Assembly (NCBI GenBank): GCA_019916065.1
Contig: CM034237.1
Span: 24,697,752-24,761,751 of the forward strand
DNA length: 64,000 bases
DNA from: Vitellaria paradoxa
Taxonomy: Eukaryota > Streptophyta > Magnoliopsida > Ericales > Sapotaceae
Direction of reading: 5' to 3'
This document shows positions 23,901 through 35,459 of this stretch, piece by piece. Position 1 is the first letter of the stretch, and every line of letters starts with the position of its first letter. The notes below the pieces were generated by a model, which was given only the letters and a program-made list of their open reading frames with translations, did not search any database and was not told the origin of the DNA. A program made the position numbers and the translations under genes.

Positions 23901-25100
23901 TTAAACCCTCAAAATACATAAAAAAAAAAAAGAGAAACTACGACAAAAAAGGCACAACTGATCCTTCCCTTCTCATTCTTGTGGTGGAAATGGCAACCTA
24001 AAATCAGGGAATTGAGCGAAAAAGCTCTGAAGCATTCGGCCATATTCTACCTAAGTCAGCTGGATTTGCTTAATGCTGCACCTATCCTCCTGCTACTTGT
24101 TCTAGGTGGCTCATTCCTTCAATTATATCTCTGATGGCAGATTGAGTGCCTTCGAGCAATTTGGCCAATTCATTATTGGAGACTTCTTTTTCTTCTATGG
24201 GTTAAGAACTGCTATCAACTTCAGCTTGGGAAGGCTTACTTTTTTTCTTCTTATTAAGGAATATATGCCACGGGATTCAGAATAGGATGTGTAGTTAAAA
24301 GGTTGGAAAACAAGAACTAAAGGTAAATTAGTAGGAATACGGGCTCCTTTAGTCCTAAACATTTCAATTAATATACCCCCAAAGAGAATACCAACTTAAG
24401 CACCAGGATGATCTTAAAAGTTTATCTACTGTTTCCACATGTAAAATGGTAAATCCATTGTCATCTCGATTCCAATAGCATGGATAAGTCATATTCTCAT
24501 TGCACTACAATCTGAATTTTGGTTTAGGGGTAAAAGGTTGGTGCAGGAAAACATGTGTAAGGCTCAATATTTGTTATTAAGCTCAGACACTTGTTTCTGG
24601 CCCTCTCCTATCCATTCCATACCCTCCCACAAAATCTCTAAGGCTACCTCAGCTGTAGATGGTGATCCCTCAGAAGGATAGGCAAACTTAAGGTTATAGG
24701 TTCTAGGAATTTGAAAATTTTCAGTAAAATCATTTGGGGTTATTGTGATATCTACCCCTTGCACCCAACTGACTAGAGTTTCTCGCCCACTTCTCCTATT
24801 TATCACTTCTTATTTTATGTTAGCAAAGGAATTCTCTAACTAAGTCCAGGATGTACCTAAGGCAAAACTGAGTAAGGTGGAGCCAACCTCTTCCTTTAAA
24901 ATTTTGTAATAAAAGGAATTTATTGCTTTCAAAATGGTTAATCTGCCAAGGTATCTCAACACCTACAACCTTATTTCCCCAAACATCATCAAACAATTTC
25001 TCAACTGCCTTATAACAAAAGAGGTCACTTTAAAAGAGGTGTCAAAGTTTATCTTCTAGTAGATTTAACTCGTGGACCCCATTCTTTGCTACAAAACTAT
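23900..25100 (-). pseudogene. Env-like/third ORF of element A, broken
   Basis: The best-preserved piece is 24564-24806, with text such as SWVQGVDITITPNDF and NFQIPRTYN. It resembles the putative plant transposon protein that follows pol in Athila elements (the so-called env-like ORF). Flanking frames carry related but interrupted sequence. I see no clear signal peptide or membrane anchor, so a true envelope function is not supported. Confidence 0.45.
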
Positions 25101-26100
25101 TAACAAAATACATGGGTTCAAAATTCTATCCTACACAACCCTAAGTCCACCTAAAATTGGTGGCTGACACTAAACTTTTCAAGATTGACTTAAGATCACA
25201 CAATTTCAAATGAATTTAGCAAGAATGAACAAGAATTATCATAAAAATTGGGCCAAGAACTCACCTTCCATGATTAATGGAGAAGAAAAATCAATAAATG
25301 GATATTCTCATGGCCAAAATTGAACACTCTACCCAGATTATGACTTGAACTATTCACAAGAACCAAAAGCAAATGCTATAAAAATAGAAGCATGGAATAG
25401 CTTGTAAAGGATTTGAAACCAGAAATAGTAAGAATAACGGACCTAGGGTTTCAAAATAAAGGGAAGAGAAACTTACCAATCTTAATATGTCTGGATTCAA
25501 ACTTGAAAACCCATTAGAACTTGATTGGAACCACTAGGGATGGAAGATTCTTGAAGGAAATTAGCACGAACAAAGAGAATCATGGGAAAGAAAGAAATTT
25601 TTGAGAAAATTTTGAATTTGGGGCTATAAAAATTGTTTCCATGCCGTGGCATCTGGACAGAAGACCCGTGGCATTCAGACAACAGAGAGGAGGGAAAATA
25701 AACTATTTTAAGCACAGCTCTAGTGTCCGAACAGAACACTCATGGCATTCAGACAACAGTGAAAGAGGGAAAATTGATTAGTTTGAATATGTCCATAGTG
25801 TCTGGACAACATAGCATAGCATCTGAACAACAATGAAATTTTTCTAATTTTTCCTATTAAAATCATTTCAATTCCAGAGAAGAGGAAACTAAAGACTCAA
25901 ACATCTATCTAAGGCTCAAAAATAAAATGAATTAAAAGAATAAGGTACAAACAACATTTGAAAATCAAATGTGAATCATTCAACAGGAGGAAGATCCAAA
26001 AGATCCCAAGAATCAATAGCTCCAACAAAGTCCTAAAGATATGGCTTCAACTGATGCCCATTCACTTTGAATTGATTTTTATTTTTGGGTTCTCTATTTG
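25100..26100 (-). other. Element A spacer with a short tandem repeat
   Basis: Between the env-like ORF and the integrase. At 25640-25850 about three units of 75-80 bp repeat a GTGTCTGGACAGAACAC-like and GGCATTCAGACAACAG motif. Similar TCTGGAC/TCCGGAC words occur in the LTRs of A and B. Confidence 0.55.
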
Positions 26101-27113
26101 AATTGTACCATGTCCAGAGACACTTCACACAATAAAAGGACCAACCCACTTAGATTGTAGCTTGCTAAGAAATAAGTGAAGCCATGATTTATATGGAAGT
26201 ACCTTTTGACCTTTATGAAATGAATGTCAGGCAATATGTTGATCATGTAATTTATTCATCTTTTCTTTTGAGATTCTCGCATTTTCACATCCATTATTCT
26301 TGAGCTCATTCATTTCTACAAGTTGAAGCTTACAGTGAGCCCCACTTCATCGATTTTAGCATTGAATTGTTTAATTGCCCAACAAACTTTGTGCTTTAGC
26401 TCGACAAGGAGATGGAATAGCTTACCATAGACTAGCTTGTATAGAGACATCCCTAATGTTGTTTTGTAAGTTGTATGATTAGCCTAAAGAAAGTCAATTA
26501 AGCATAATGGCCAATCCTTACGATTGGGATTAATCGTCTTCTCAAGAATTTGCTTAATCTTTCAATTAGCTTGCTCTACTTAACCATTCATGTGTGGGTG
26601 ACAAGGTGTGCCTACTTTATAAAAAACACCATACTTAAGGAGAAGTGTACCTATTGGTTGATTGTAAAAATGGTTGCCTCTATCACTGATGATAACTCGT
26701 GACATTCCGAAATGTGAAAATATATTCTCATGGAAGAACTTGAGCATGACTTTGTGATCATTGGTTTTTATGGCCACTACTTCAACCCATTTGTAGACAT
26801 AGTCCACCCCCACTGGGATGTACTCATACCTAAACGAAACTAGAAAAGGGCCCATGAAGTTAATTCCCCAACAATTAAATACTTCCAAAACAAGAATAGC
26901 GGACAGAGGCATCATGTTCCTATGGATCAAGCTTCCAAGTCTATGACATCTGTCGTATGTTGTGTAGAAATGATGAACATCCTCGAATAATGTTGGCCAA
27001 TAGAATCCAAACTGAAGAATTTCCTCTGTTATTTTATTGTGGAAAAATGGCCACCACAAACTTGTGAATGACAGAATTCGAGGATACTCAGTACTTCCCA
27101 CTCTAGAATGCAA
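26100..27113 (-). pseudogene. Integrase of element A, broken
   Basis: The 26580-27113 frame holds an HHCC-like zinc region in which one Cys reads Tyr (FYTTYDRC), followed by the catalytic core. The first catalytic Asp of the usual GIDFMG is Asn here (GINFMG, codon 26859-26861). The second Asp is present (IISDRG). The third position lies past an in-frame stop at 26580-26582, in the context HMNG-stop-VEQAN. The enzyme would insert element cDNA into the chromosome. With a D-to-N change and a stop it cannot be active. It lies directly downstream of RNase H in element order. Confidence 0.8.
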
Positions 27114-27172
27114 CGGCGAATGACTTGGTCAAGATAGTGTTTAAACAGATAAGGATAATCCCAAGAAAATAC

Positions 27173-28858
27173 TCAAACATTTCTCAAGAATATTTTCTTA
27201 TCCTTAGGGCTCCATTCATTGGGGATTTGTCTAGTTACCAAATAATTGGCAATGTCAACATACCATAAAGCTGTGATGACTATTATTGCTTTAATATTAA
27301 ATAATTGCTTATCCAGGAAGTTATCATTTATCTGGGTCTCATCTTTCAAATGAGCTTCTGCTAGTAAATGAGACAGGTGATCCACTACAACATTCTCAAT
27401 GCCCTTCTTATCCCTAATCCCAAGGTCAAACTCTTGCAAAAGCAATACCCAACGAATCAATCGTGGTTTAACCTCTTACTTGGTCAACAAGTATTTAAGT
27501 GCTGAATAATCGATAGATACTATTACTGTTGAACCAATTAGATAAGAACGAAAGTTTTTGAGTACGAAGACAACTATTAACAGTTTTTTTTCAGTTGTCG
27601 AGTAGTTCCTTTGTGCATCATTCAAAGTCTTACTGGCATAATAGATCACATGTGCTTTCTTGTCATTCATTTAACCTAAAACTACACCAATGGCATAGTC
27701 ATTGCATCGCACATAAGGTCAAATTAAAGTGACCAATTAGGCGATTGAAGAATGGATTCTATAGTTAGACAACCCTTGAGTTTCTCAAATACCTCTTGAC
27801 GTTAGGATGTCCACTCGAAAGGTATATCTTGTGTCAATAAATGACATAAAGGCATTGATACATCACTAAAAGATTGGATGAATTACTAATAAAACCCAGC
27901 ATGCCCAAAAATGATCAAACATCCTTCACAATTTGTGGGGTAAGAAGTTTTTGAATCAACTTAACCTTTTCTTAATTTGCATGCTTGCCTTTGAAACAAT
28001 ATAGCCTAGAACAATACCTTTAATCACCATGAAGTGACATTTTTCCTAGTTAAGAACTAAGTTTTTCTCTTCACATTGTGATAAAATAGGATCAAGATTC
28101 CTTAGGCAATGCTCAAATGAGTCACTGCAGATGGAAAAATCATCCATAAAGACTTCTACGATATCTTTAACCGTTTACTAAATATGTTGATCATGCAGCG
28201 CTGAAAATTGGTCGAGGTATTACACAGGCCAAAGGGCATTCACTTGTATGTATAAGTTCCAAAAGGACAAGTAAACATAGTTTTAGCTTGGTTCTTTAGT
28301 GTAACTTCTATTTGATTATAGCCCAAATAGCCGTCTAAAAAGCAATAATAAGCATGTCTGGCCACTCTACGACTTGATCTAGAAATGGTAAACGGAAGTA
28401 ATCCTTTCTCGTTACAGGATTGAGTTCTCAATAATCGATATAAACTCTCCAACCAATTGAATTTGGGTTGGCATTGACTCATTATTCTCGTTTTGAACCA
28501 CTGTGACACTAGCCTTTTTAGGAACCACTTGTGTAAGTCTTACCCATTTAGAATCTGCTACAAAGAAGATAATTCCTAGTAGTTTTAAAACTTCTGCTCT
28601 TACCACCTTCTTTATCTTCGGATTGAGACGTCTCTCCATTTGGTGAACTTGTTTGGAATCCTCTTCCAAATATATTCGATGTGTGCACAAAAGTTGGCTA
28701 ATACCTGTCAAATCTACCATTGACCAACCCAAGGCATTTTTCTGACTTTTCAAGAGCTCAACTAATTGGTGATCTTGTTTCATTATTAATTCAGATGAAA
28801 AAACTATCGAATAAGTCTCTCCTTCTCCCATGAATGCATATTTCAAGTTATTAGGCAA
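27173..28858 (-). pseudogene. Reverse transcriptase and RNase H of element A, broken
   Basis: Pieces at 28412-28858 (RT N-terminal, RRLNPKIKKVV), 28240-28509 (YYCFLDGYLGYNQI), about 28118-28160 (VFMDDFSI; the catalytic Asp pair at 28139-28150 is intact), 27476-27670 (RNase H, HVIYYASKTLNDAQRNYST) and 27173-27460 ([12 protein letters not shown]) follow one another. They are separated by frameshifts and stops. The polyprotein would copy element RNA to DNA and remove the RNA template. The sequence style is Athila. Confidence 0.85.
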
Positions 28859-29277
28859 AGGTTTCGTTTTTTACATTTGGATCCTTTGTTTCGGATGATT
28901 CCGCTCTATTTAGAAGTGGTTTTAATTTTTAAAAGACTAGGACTCAGTTTCCAACTAACAATACTGGGTATACCTCTAGCCAATCGAAGATAGCTCCTAC
29001 CTCATCAATTTAATTCATGAGACTCGATCTCTTCTCACTAAAGCAAAGTACTTTCTCCAAAGGATCCTCAATAAATTCACGATCAATGTAATCTTGGATT
29101 ATAGTTTCAACTAAGTCCATATTTTGCATACCAGACACCTCTTTTGGCTGTTTAATTATATGAAAAATATTAGTTTTCAAATGAAATATTACCAAAAGAC
29201 ATTTTCATTGACCCATTCTTGCAACTAATAAGTGCATTTGATGTTGCGAGGAATGGTCAACCCAATATGACTGCTGT
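28859..29277 (-). other. PR-RT linker of element A
   Basis: A degenerate coding remnant between protease and RT. A 61-codon open stretch at 29010-29195 falls in this linker. No independent gene is supported. Confidence 0.5.
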
Positions 29278-29540
29278 CTAATTTGGTACAGATAAACTGG
29301 TTAATGGTTGAGTGTCAAGGATAATGAAATCCATTGGAAAGCAAAAATTTTCTACTTGAGCCAATACGTCCTCAATTATACCTCTTGGAACTTTGATAGA
29401 TCTATCAGCAAGTTGTAAAGTCACACGAGTAGGCTTTATTTTGCCTAAGCCTAATTGTTCATATACCAAGTAGGGTAGCAGGTTTACAATTGCCCCTAAA
29501 TCAAGTAATGCTCGACTATTATAATACTCCCCAATGTAAC
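29278..29540 (-). pseudogene. Aspartic protease of element A
   Basis: The minus-strand reading gives ALLDLGAIVNLLPY near 29490-29530. This carries the DLGA active-site form common in Athila proteases. It continues in the 29278-29469 frame (VTLQLADRSIKVPRG). The enzyme would cut the Gag-Pol polyprotein. The catalytic Asp is kept, but the surrounding frames are interrupted, so it is part of a dead polyprotein. Confidence 0.7.
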
Positions 29541-30099
29541 ATAATATGGTAAGACAACTAGGATCCTTATATTTTGGGTGTGTACAACACTATAATATAG
29601 TACTAGCTTGCTCGATAAGAAACACCTTCTCCCTTACATTTAATCCCCTCTTCATAGTACATAAGTCCTTTAAGAATTTAGCATATAAAGGATTTTCTTG
29701 ATGGCATCAAGTATAGTTATATTAACTTTCACCTATTTAAATACCTCTAATAACTCTACAGCTTGAGCTTGTTTTCTTACATTTACAAATTGCTGAGGAA
29801 ATGGTGCTTTAGGGACATACTCTCTTGAAACAATTATAGGTCCCTTAACTTCATCTTTCTTTTCTTCTCTTTCTTCTTTCTCAATTTAATTCTTTTCTTT
29901 CTCAAAATGTTCTTCTTTATTTGTTGTGCTTAATTGCTTATCTACCTTCTTTTTATCTTCTATCATCCACTTAGGTTCCAACTCTTCCCTAGGCTCAGCT
30001 ACCTGTGAATGGTTTTATCTATAGTTTTACTACTCCTAAGCATCGTGATGATTTGTACCTGTTCAATATTCCTAGGTGAGTTAGAAGATCCTTAAGCTT

Positions 30100-31503
30100 G
30101 TTTTACCTGAGCCTTTGGATTTGGATGTGGTTAAGCAAGGAATTGTTATTTTGGTTGAGAGCTTAATGCTTGAGTTAAAAGAGTCAATTGGTTCCATATA
30201 TCATCCATGGTTCTGTTATTTTGGGCCCACAGTGATGACTGTGTGGTCATGAATTGCTGTAGTGTCTTTTCAGTAGACCTTTTATTTAGGGGAAGATATG
30301 TATTCTGTTATGGTCCTAGATTCTGAGCCGACTCAAGGTTATGGATTGGAACTTAAAGAATAGGTGGAGGTAGGGCAGCGTGATATTCCTGAGGTACTTG
30401 TGCCCTATTGTTTCTCTAGCTAAAATTAGGATGGTTCCTCTAACTCGGATTATATGTCTCAAAATAGGGGTTTCCCTTTTGATTTTGTCCCCGATATGGT
30501 AGGCAGAATTGATTCAAGGCATGAACAAGAAGCTCACTAGTTTCTTAACCTTGTATAACCTTTTTAATAGTGGGATAGTCATCAGTCCTATGTGCTTGAC
30601 TGTCACAAACGAGGCAATAGACAGTCGCGAGGGTTCTTTAATGACTAACATATCCTTCTTTAGTTTTAGAGTCTCAGTTTCTTTTGTTAATGTGGCAAGT
30701 CTCACCTTAAAGTCACCTGATTCATTCAAATGATGTATACGACCTTTAAATAGATTACCAGTAACCTCATTTTGTTAAGATCCCATAGTATCCCATGTCT
30801 ATGCATTCTTAGCTAAGAATTCAAAATAGTCATAAGCTTTCTTTGGTGTTTTGTCATAAAATTATCTATTGAACATGGTTTCTACAAACTATTTTAACTA
30901 TGGCATCAGTGATCCATAAAAGATAATTGCAGGATGCTAAATCTTAAATCTATGATGCGGACAAAAATGTAATAAAGTTTTGAACCTTTCCCAGCACTGA
31001 TAGAAAGTTTCACTGGTTTGTGGGTCAAAGTTCAAGATTTGATGTTGTATGGCATCAGTTCTATTTGGAGGAAAGAATTTCTTTAAGAACCTAGCATGCA
31101 TCTCGTCCCATTTGTGAATGAAATTAGATGGTAAAAACTCAAGCCATTGGGCTGCTTTATCTTTCAGAGAGAACAGGAAAAGTTTAAGGAATGAAAGTTC
31201 AATGGGACAGCTTTGGTCTTTTATGGTTGCACAAATATTCATAAAACGAGTGAGATGATTGTACGGGTTCTCGGAATCCATACCATAAAAAGTGGGTAAA
31301 AATTAAATCATACCAGGCTTAAAATTAAAAACCCATTGATTATCAGGCCACATAATGCATGACTCAGGTGTGTGCCTATCTTGTTGTAAAATGTCCCTTA
31401 CGGACCATCTTACAACAACATTCTGATTATCACCTTCTACCATCTCTAATCTAGAAGTAGGAGAAGAAGGGAATTGAAGGTCTACGAAAAGATTTGTGGG
31501 CAC
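30100..31503 (-). pseudogene. gag: Gag of element A, broken
   Basis: 31303-31503 holds the N-terminal piece. 30937-31281 is a Retrotrans_gag domain (KDKAAQWLEFLPS, FFPPNRTDA, ETFYQCWERFKTLL). A zinc knuckle follows at 30585-30616 as CLVCDSQAHRTDDY, with the last Cys replaced by Tyr. A Gln/Asn-rich tail reads on to about 30100 with stops. Gag forms the particle that packages element RNA. Several frame breaks and the damaged knuckle indicate loss of function. Confidence 0.75.
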
Positions 31504-31723
31504 AAAAGGTGGGTTGATTGGGTTAGAACATTGCTATCTACCATTACCTCCCCATTTCCAAGCACTCATAAGCAAGAAAAGGTTTCACCATAAAAGGAAC
31601 TGCTATCCAAACAGAAGTTGTTCGCATCCAGACGGTAGAGAAAGTTCTAGAAATTTATTTTTTCCAAAAGAAACAGTAGATAAGAAAACCTAAATTACCC
31701 TTGAATTTCAAAAGATTTTTAGC

Positions 31724-31742
31724 TTCCCTAGCAACGGCACCA
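31724..31742 (-). promoter_or_regulatory. Primer binding site of element A (tRNA-Asp type)
   Basis: On the minus strand TGGTGCCGTTGCTAGGGAA lies just inside the 5' LTR. It differs at a few bases from the TGGCGCCGTTGCC primer sites of B and C. Athila elements usually use tRNA-Asp. Confidence 0.75.
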
Positions 31743-31750
31743 AAAATATT

Positions 31751-33145
31751 TACTGCCTCTAAAATATGTAACTAGGTTAACGCTCAAGTACAAGGTGTAC
31801 ATTGTAGTTTAACCCTAGTGAGACCAGGTATCAAATCCACGGGAAGCCTAAAGAATTTTTTTTTTATTCCCAGGATTTTCTAAATTTAATGTCTGCTGTT
31901 TATGCTGTCAAAAAGTAAATCTCTAGGTTTTAGAAAAGTTTTGAGTTTAACCTAAGATATGCAAAAAAAAAAAAAGATGCTGAAAATTAAACTAAAGACA
32001 AATAAAATAAAAGTCACCCAACAAAAAATTAAAGTAACTAAACAAACAAAACAATAATTAAATAAATAAAACAAAACAATGAATAAAAAGAAAAACTGTG
32101 AATGAATTTTGAATATTTGAACTTAATAAACGCGAATATTGATCCAACCTATTAATCGGGGTTGATTCCTTATTTCATGATTCGATGTGATTTTTATCTC
32201 AATTTAAGTTTCACGTGAAGGAAAAAAATCAAAAAATATTTTCTTGAAAACCTTTTAAAATCCAAAACACAATTTTCAAACCTCGTTTAGGATAGAAAAA
32301 CAAAAAATATTCTAATATTTTATTTTTGGTTCAAATCTAATTTCATTATTTCAAAAATATAAGGAAACTCTTAATTAAGAATTCTTATCAAGGATTACCG
32401 AGAATATGATCAAGAAAACTTGTTTTCAAAGGTTTTTGAAAATAAATAAATGCAGATCTGAAAAATATAAACCCATACTTGCAAGTTTTCACATTACATA
32501 CATAGATCTATTCACATCTCATCATTCATAACAATCCACCCGTCATTAGTGGGTTGGATCAAGAAAAATAATCTAGCCTTGCGTGAATATAATTGTAAAG
32601 TAGCAATTAAAAGGAGAACGAGAAGCGAAAATAAACTCCATTAATATAACTTTGGAAGAACTTGCAATATATTGAAGCAATCACCAATTTGGATCCAATA
32701 TGTAAAATAAAAACTCTCCAACTAATCTATATTCTCTAGAAACTGAATCAGTATAACTGGAAAAAGCTATGTACGACTACTATAGTATAACACGTATTTA
32801 TAGAATGAAACTAAACCTAAACCTAATTATTCGTGCAGTAATCAACTGCTACCATTTGAACGGAATGACATGGTGTTTGGACGGCAGAGAAGAAGCAATG
32901 GTATTTAATCTGAATCTTTATACTCCGAGCTACAGTCTAGCTGCTGTTCGAACCGGTTTGTGGGGGTCCAGATGGCAGAGTCATTTCTTTCAGCTGCATT
33001 CAACTCCTTTATCCAATTATCTACACATTGAAGCAGTTATTTGATATTAGTGAAAAACTATATAAAAACTATCATAATCTACCACTTAAACATGATAAAG
33101 CCATGTAAATCAGATTATTATGACTACACTTTTCAAGTGTAATAA
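31751..33145 (-). repeat. 5' LTR of element A
   Basis: Partner of 19852-21222. Both termini are eroded: TTACTGCC instead of TGACC-type, and AATAA instead of AATCA. This makes the exact ends uncertain by a few bases. Confidence 0.75.
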
Positions 33146-33606
33146 ATACCATAGAGTTCTGCTTCCAGTGTTCAATTTCTATTTCATAGTGGTAGAATCG
33201 ATTTAAAATTTAATTCCCGTTCAATATAATATAGTAGTTTTCAAAATAAGCATTCTTCAAATACATTAAACTCAAGTTCTAGCATTCAATTTCAAATTTC
33301 AAAATTTCTTTTTCACATGTTCTTCACCTTTAGGTTCTAGTTTTCTATTTATTTAATTTTTTTCATTTAATTTCAACTTTTAGTTTTTTTTTTAATCTAT
33401 TTCAACCATGCATAGATAATTTTTATACTTGAGCTAAACCTGTTAATGATGATGATTTTGTGATTATTTTGGGTATTTTTGTTCTTAACTAATCTGCTAT
33501 TTTAGAGCATGGAAATTTATGAATATTGTTTTTAATCTTCTGAAAACCATGAAGACTGATTAAATTTCACTAAAATCTCTATTATTCTTAATGTCTCAAA
33601 GCTGTT
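33146..33606 (+). mobile_element. LTR fragment, left part (interrupted by element B)
   Basis: Sequence continuous with 41602-42800 once element B and one CTGTT copy are taken as the insertion. It carries one unit of the repeated ...AAATYTCAYTRARATC... motif near 33550, found three more times at 41640-41960. It resembles an Athila-like LTR in plus orientation. Confidence 0.5.
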
Positions 33607-34492
33607 TGACCGCTATTAGAAAATGCGTCTAAATTAACCCCCAAGTGCAAGGGCGTGCGGTGTAGTTTTAACTCGGTGAGTCCGAGGTCGAATTCACAAG
33701 GAGCCTATGATATTTAGTTTCTAGGTTAAAATGGAAATCCTAAATTTGATTGTAAACTAAGTTTGAAAAGTTAATTAAAACTAATTCCTAGGGTTTTGCA
33801 AGTTCAAAATGTAAACTAAAACAAATTAACAACTTATTACCAAAATTCCAGTAATTTAAAATTGATTTTTTTGATTCAAGGGATAAAATATTAGCTAAAT
33901 GAATTTTTCCTAATTTAAATGCGCAGCAAAATAATCTAATCTAAAAACTGCAATGTAAATACTTCAATTAAATCAAACAAAGGCAATTCAATTAATAAGC
34001 AAATAAATTTGAGAAGTCCTTGATCCAACTATCAATCCGGGTAGTTTACGTCTTCACTATGGGATGAGTTGTAATACTTGCGTTAAAACCTAAATTAGGA
34101 TTTATTCGAAAATTATTGAGAAAGTTTTAATCAAAAGCTTTTACCAGTGATTACAGAGAATATAGTCAAAAACTTCTATTTTCGAAGTGTTTTCAAACAA
34201 TCCTATTCGAATTCGGATTCAAATCCAATTCTTCTAGTTTATCCAAAATTATTAAGAAAGTTTTAATCGAAAACCTTTACCAGTGATTACAGAGAATATA
34301 GTCAAAGATTTTCGTTTTCGAATGTTTCTGAAATAAACTAATTCAAATTAGGATTCAAAATCTGAATTTTCAGTTCTTCAAAATTATTGAGAAAATTTTA
34401 ATCGAAAACCCTTACCAGTGATTACAGAGAATATAGTCAAAGGTTTTCGTTTTCGAAAGTTTTTGAAAGAACTGAATTAGGTTTTAAAAAGT

Positions 34493-34538
34493 GTAGATCC
34501 CTTCGCATGAGCTTTCGCAAACCATGCGAAGGGTCTAC
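34493..34538 (-). repeat. Hairpin in element B LTR (16-bp stem, one bulge)
   Basis: GTAGATCCCTTCGCATG pairs with CATGCGAAGGGTCTAC, leaving a 13-nt loop. The copy in the other LTR is at 40651-40696 and looks unchanged. It lies between the triplicated repeats and the LTR interior, on the R/U5 side of the minus-strand element. Confidence 0.8.
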
Positions 34539-34569
34539 GTACATCCCATAGATCAGAGTAAACTACCCT

Positions 34570-34592
34570 TTCTTGATTCATTGAATCAAGAA
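34570..34592 (-). repeat. Second hairpin in element B LTR (10-bp arms, 3-nt loop)
   Basis: TTCTTGATTC and GAATCAAGAA flank a 3-nt loop. The other LTR copy (40728-40750) differs only in the loop, ATT versus GTT on the plus strand, so the stem is kept. Confidence 0.75.
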
Positions 34593-35442
34593 CTAGGGTT
34601 TCTACGCTAGCATGATTTTAAACAAAACGAAAGCATAAACATTAGATGTACCACTAGAAAATAATAAATCATATATTAAATTAACGAAACGAAAGTCAAC
34701 TTACACGGCAAGCAACTCTGAAACTACGTAATGAAAGAGCAGTGCAGCGAAGAATAACCAAACATCGAACAACTCCATAAACAAGACAAGTAATTGAAAA
34801 CTCTCTAAAAAAGCTATTCTAAAACTCTCAAAGTATCTGAAAATATGAAAAAGAGGTTCCTAAAGTATGTAGAACTAAAAACTAGGGCCCCCTTGGGTCG
34901 GCCATGTAGCAGATGTTATAAAGAAGTTGTAAAGAAAACCCTAAAAGACGGAGTGAAGCCGCACGCGCATAACACACTGTGGTCTGGACCGTTTGGCAGG
35001 TGGTCCGGACCACAGAAACTTTGTTCTTCAAGTTCTGCTTCTCGTTTGCTGCTTCTGACAGCTTTCTGTCCTCAACTTCCACTGTGATTTGGACCTCGAA
35101 AACGATCGATTCAGGCTTCGGTTAAAGCACGAAAGTTGTAGCCCTTTGAGTCTTCTTTCCAACCCAAAAAGAATCAGGTCAATCCGAGTTTTGAGTGAGA
35201 AGATATGGTCGAAATACTGACAGAGTGTCAAGCTGGAACTTCAGCTGCACACCACTTCAACCATCTAGAACTTCGGACCCTTTTTCTCTCCTCGGCGGCC
35301 ACTTTCATCATTGCTAATCTCACTTATTTTACCCCTTTACCTGCAATTAAGAAAATAATAATAAAAATTCAAAATAAACTACTTAAATGCATCAAAAGTT
35401 ATATAAAAGTGGAGTTTGTAATAGCACTTTTCAAGTGCAATC

Positions 35443-35459
35443 ACACCCCCCAACTTGAG
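35443..35459 (-). promoter_or_regulatory. Terminal polypurine tract of element B
   Basis: On the minus strand CTCAAGTTGGGGGGTG abuts the LTR start TGATTGCAC. Two related tracts lie at 37231-37250 and 37421-37440. Confidence 0.85.

Larger units (their letters stand above)
19852..33145 (-). mobile_element. Element A: full-length, decayed Athila-lineage Ty3/gypsy retrotransposon
   Basis: A 13.3-kb element on the minus strand with about 1.37-1.39 kb LTRs, a primer site next to the right LTR, and a polypurine tract next to the left LTR. In element order it holds gag, a DLGA-type protease, RT with FMDD, RNase H, integrase, an env-like ORF and a long 3' non-coding region. Athila assignment rests on the order, the DLGA protease, the RT text (FLDGYLGYNQI, FMDDFSI) and the extra ORF after pol. 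All frames are broken. LTR identity is only about 85-88% by eye, so it is old. No matching target duplication is visible. Confidence 0.85.
33607..35443 (-). repeat. 3' LTR of element B
   Basis: Starts TGACCGCTATTAG and ends GTGCAATCA on the plus strand. Inside are three 133-136-bp direct repeats (starting at about 34110, 34246 and 34379), two hairpins (34493-34538 and 34570-34592), a CpG palindrome GTGGTCCGGACCAC near 34999-35012 and the roughly 110-nt module at 35131-35240. Confidence 0.95.

Noticed and set aside
24564..24806. A true envelope protein in element A
   Set aside because: The text fits the Athila third ORF, but no signal peptide, fusion peptide or membrane anchor is visible, so it is only called env-like by position.
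34845..35087. An 80-codon ORF that is identical at 41003-41245
   Set aside because: It lies in both LTRs of element B. Identity reflects the LTR pair, and the reading is against the element strand.
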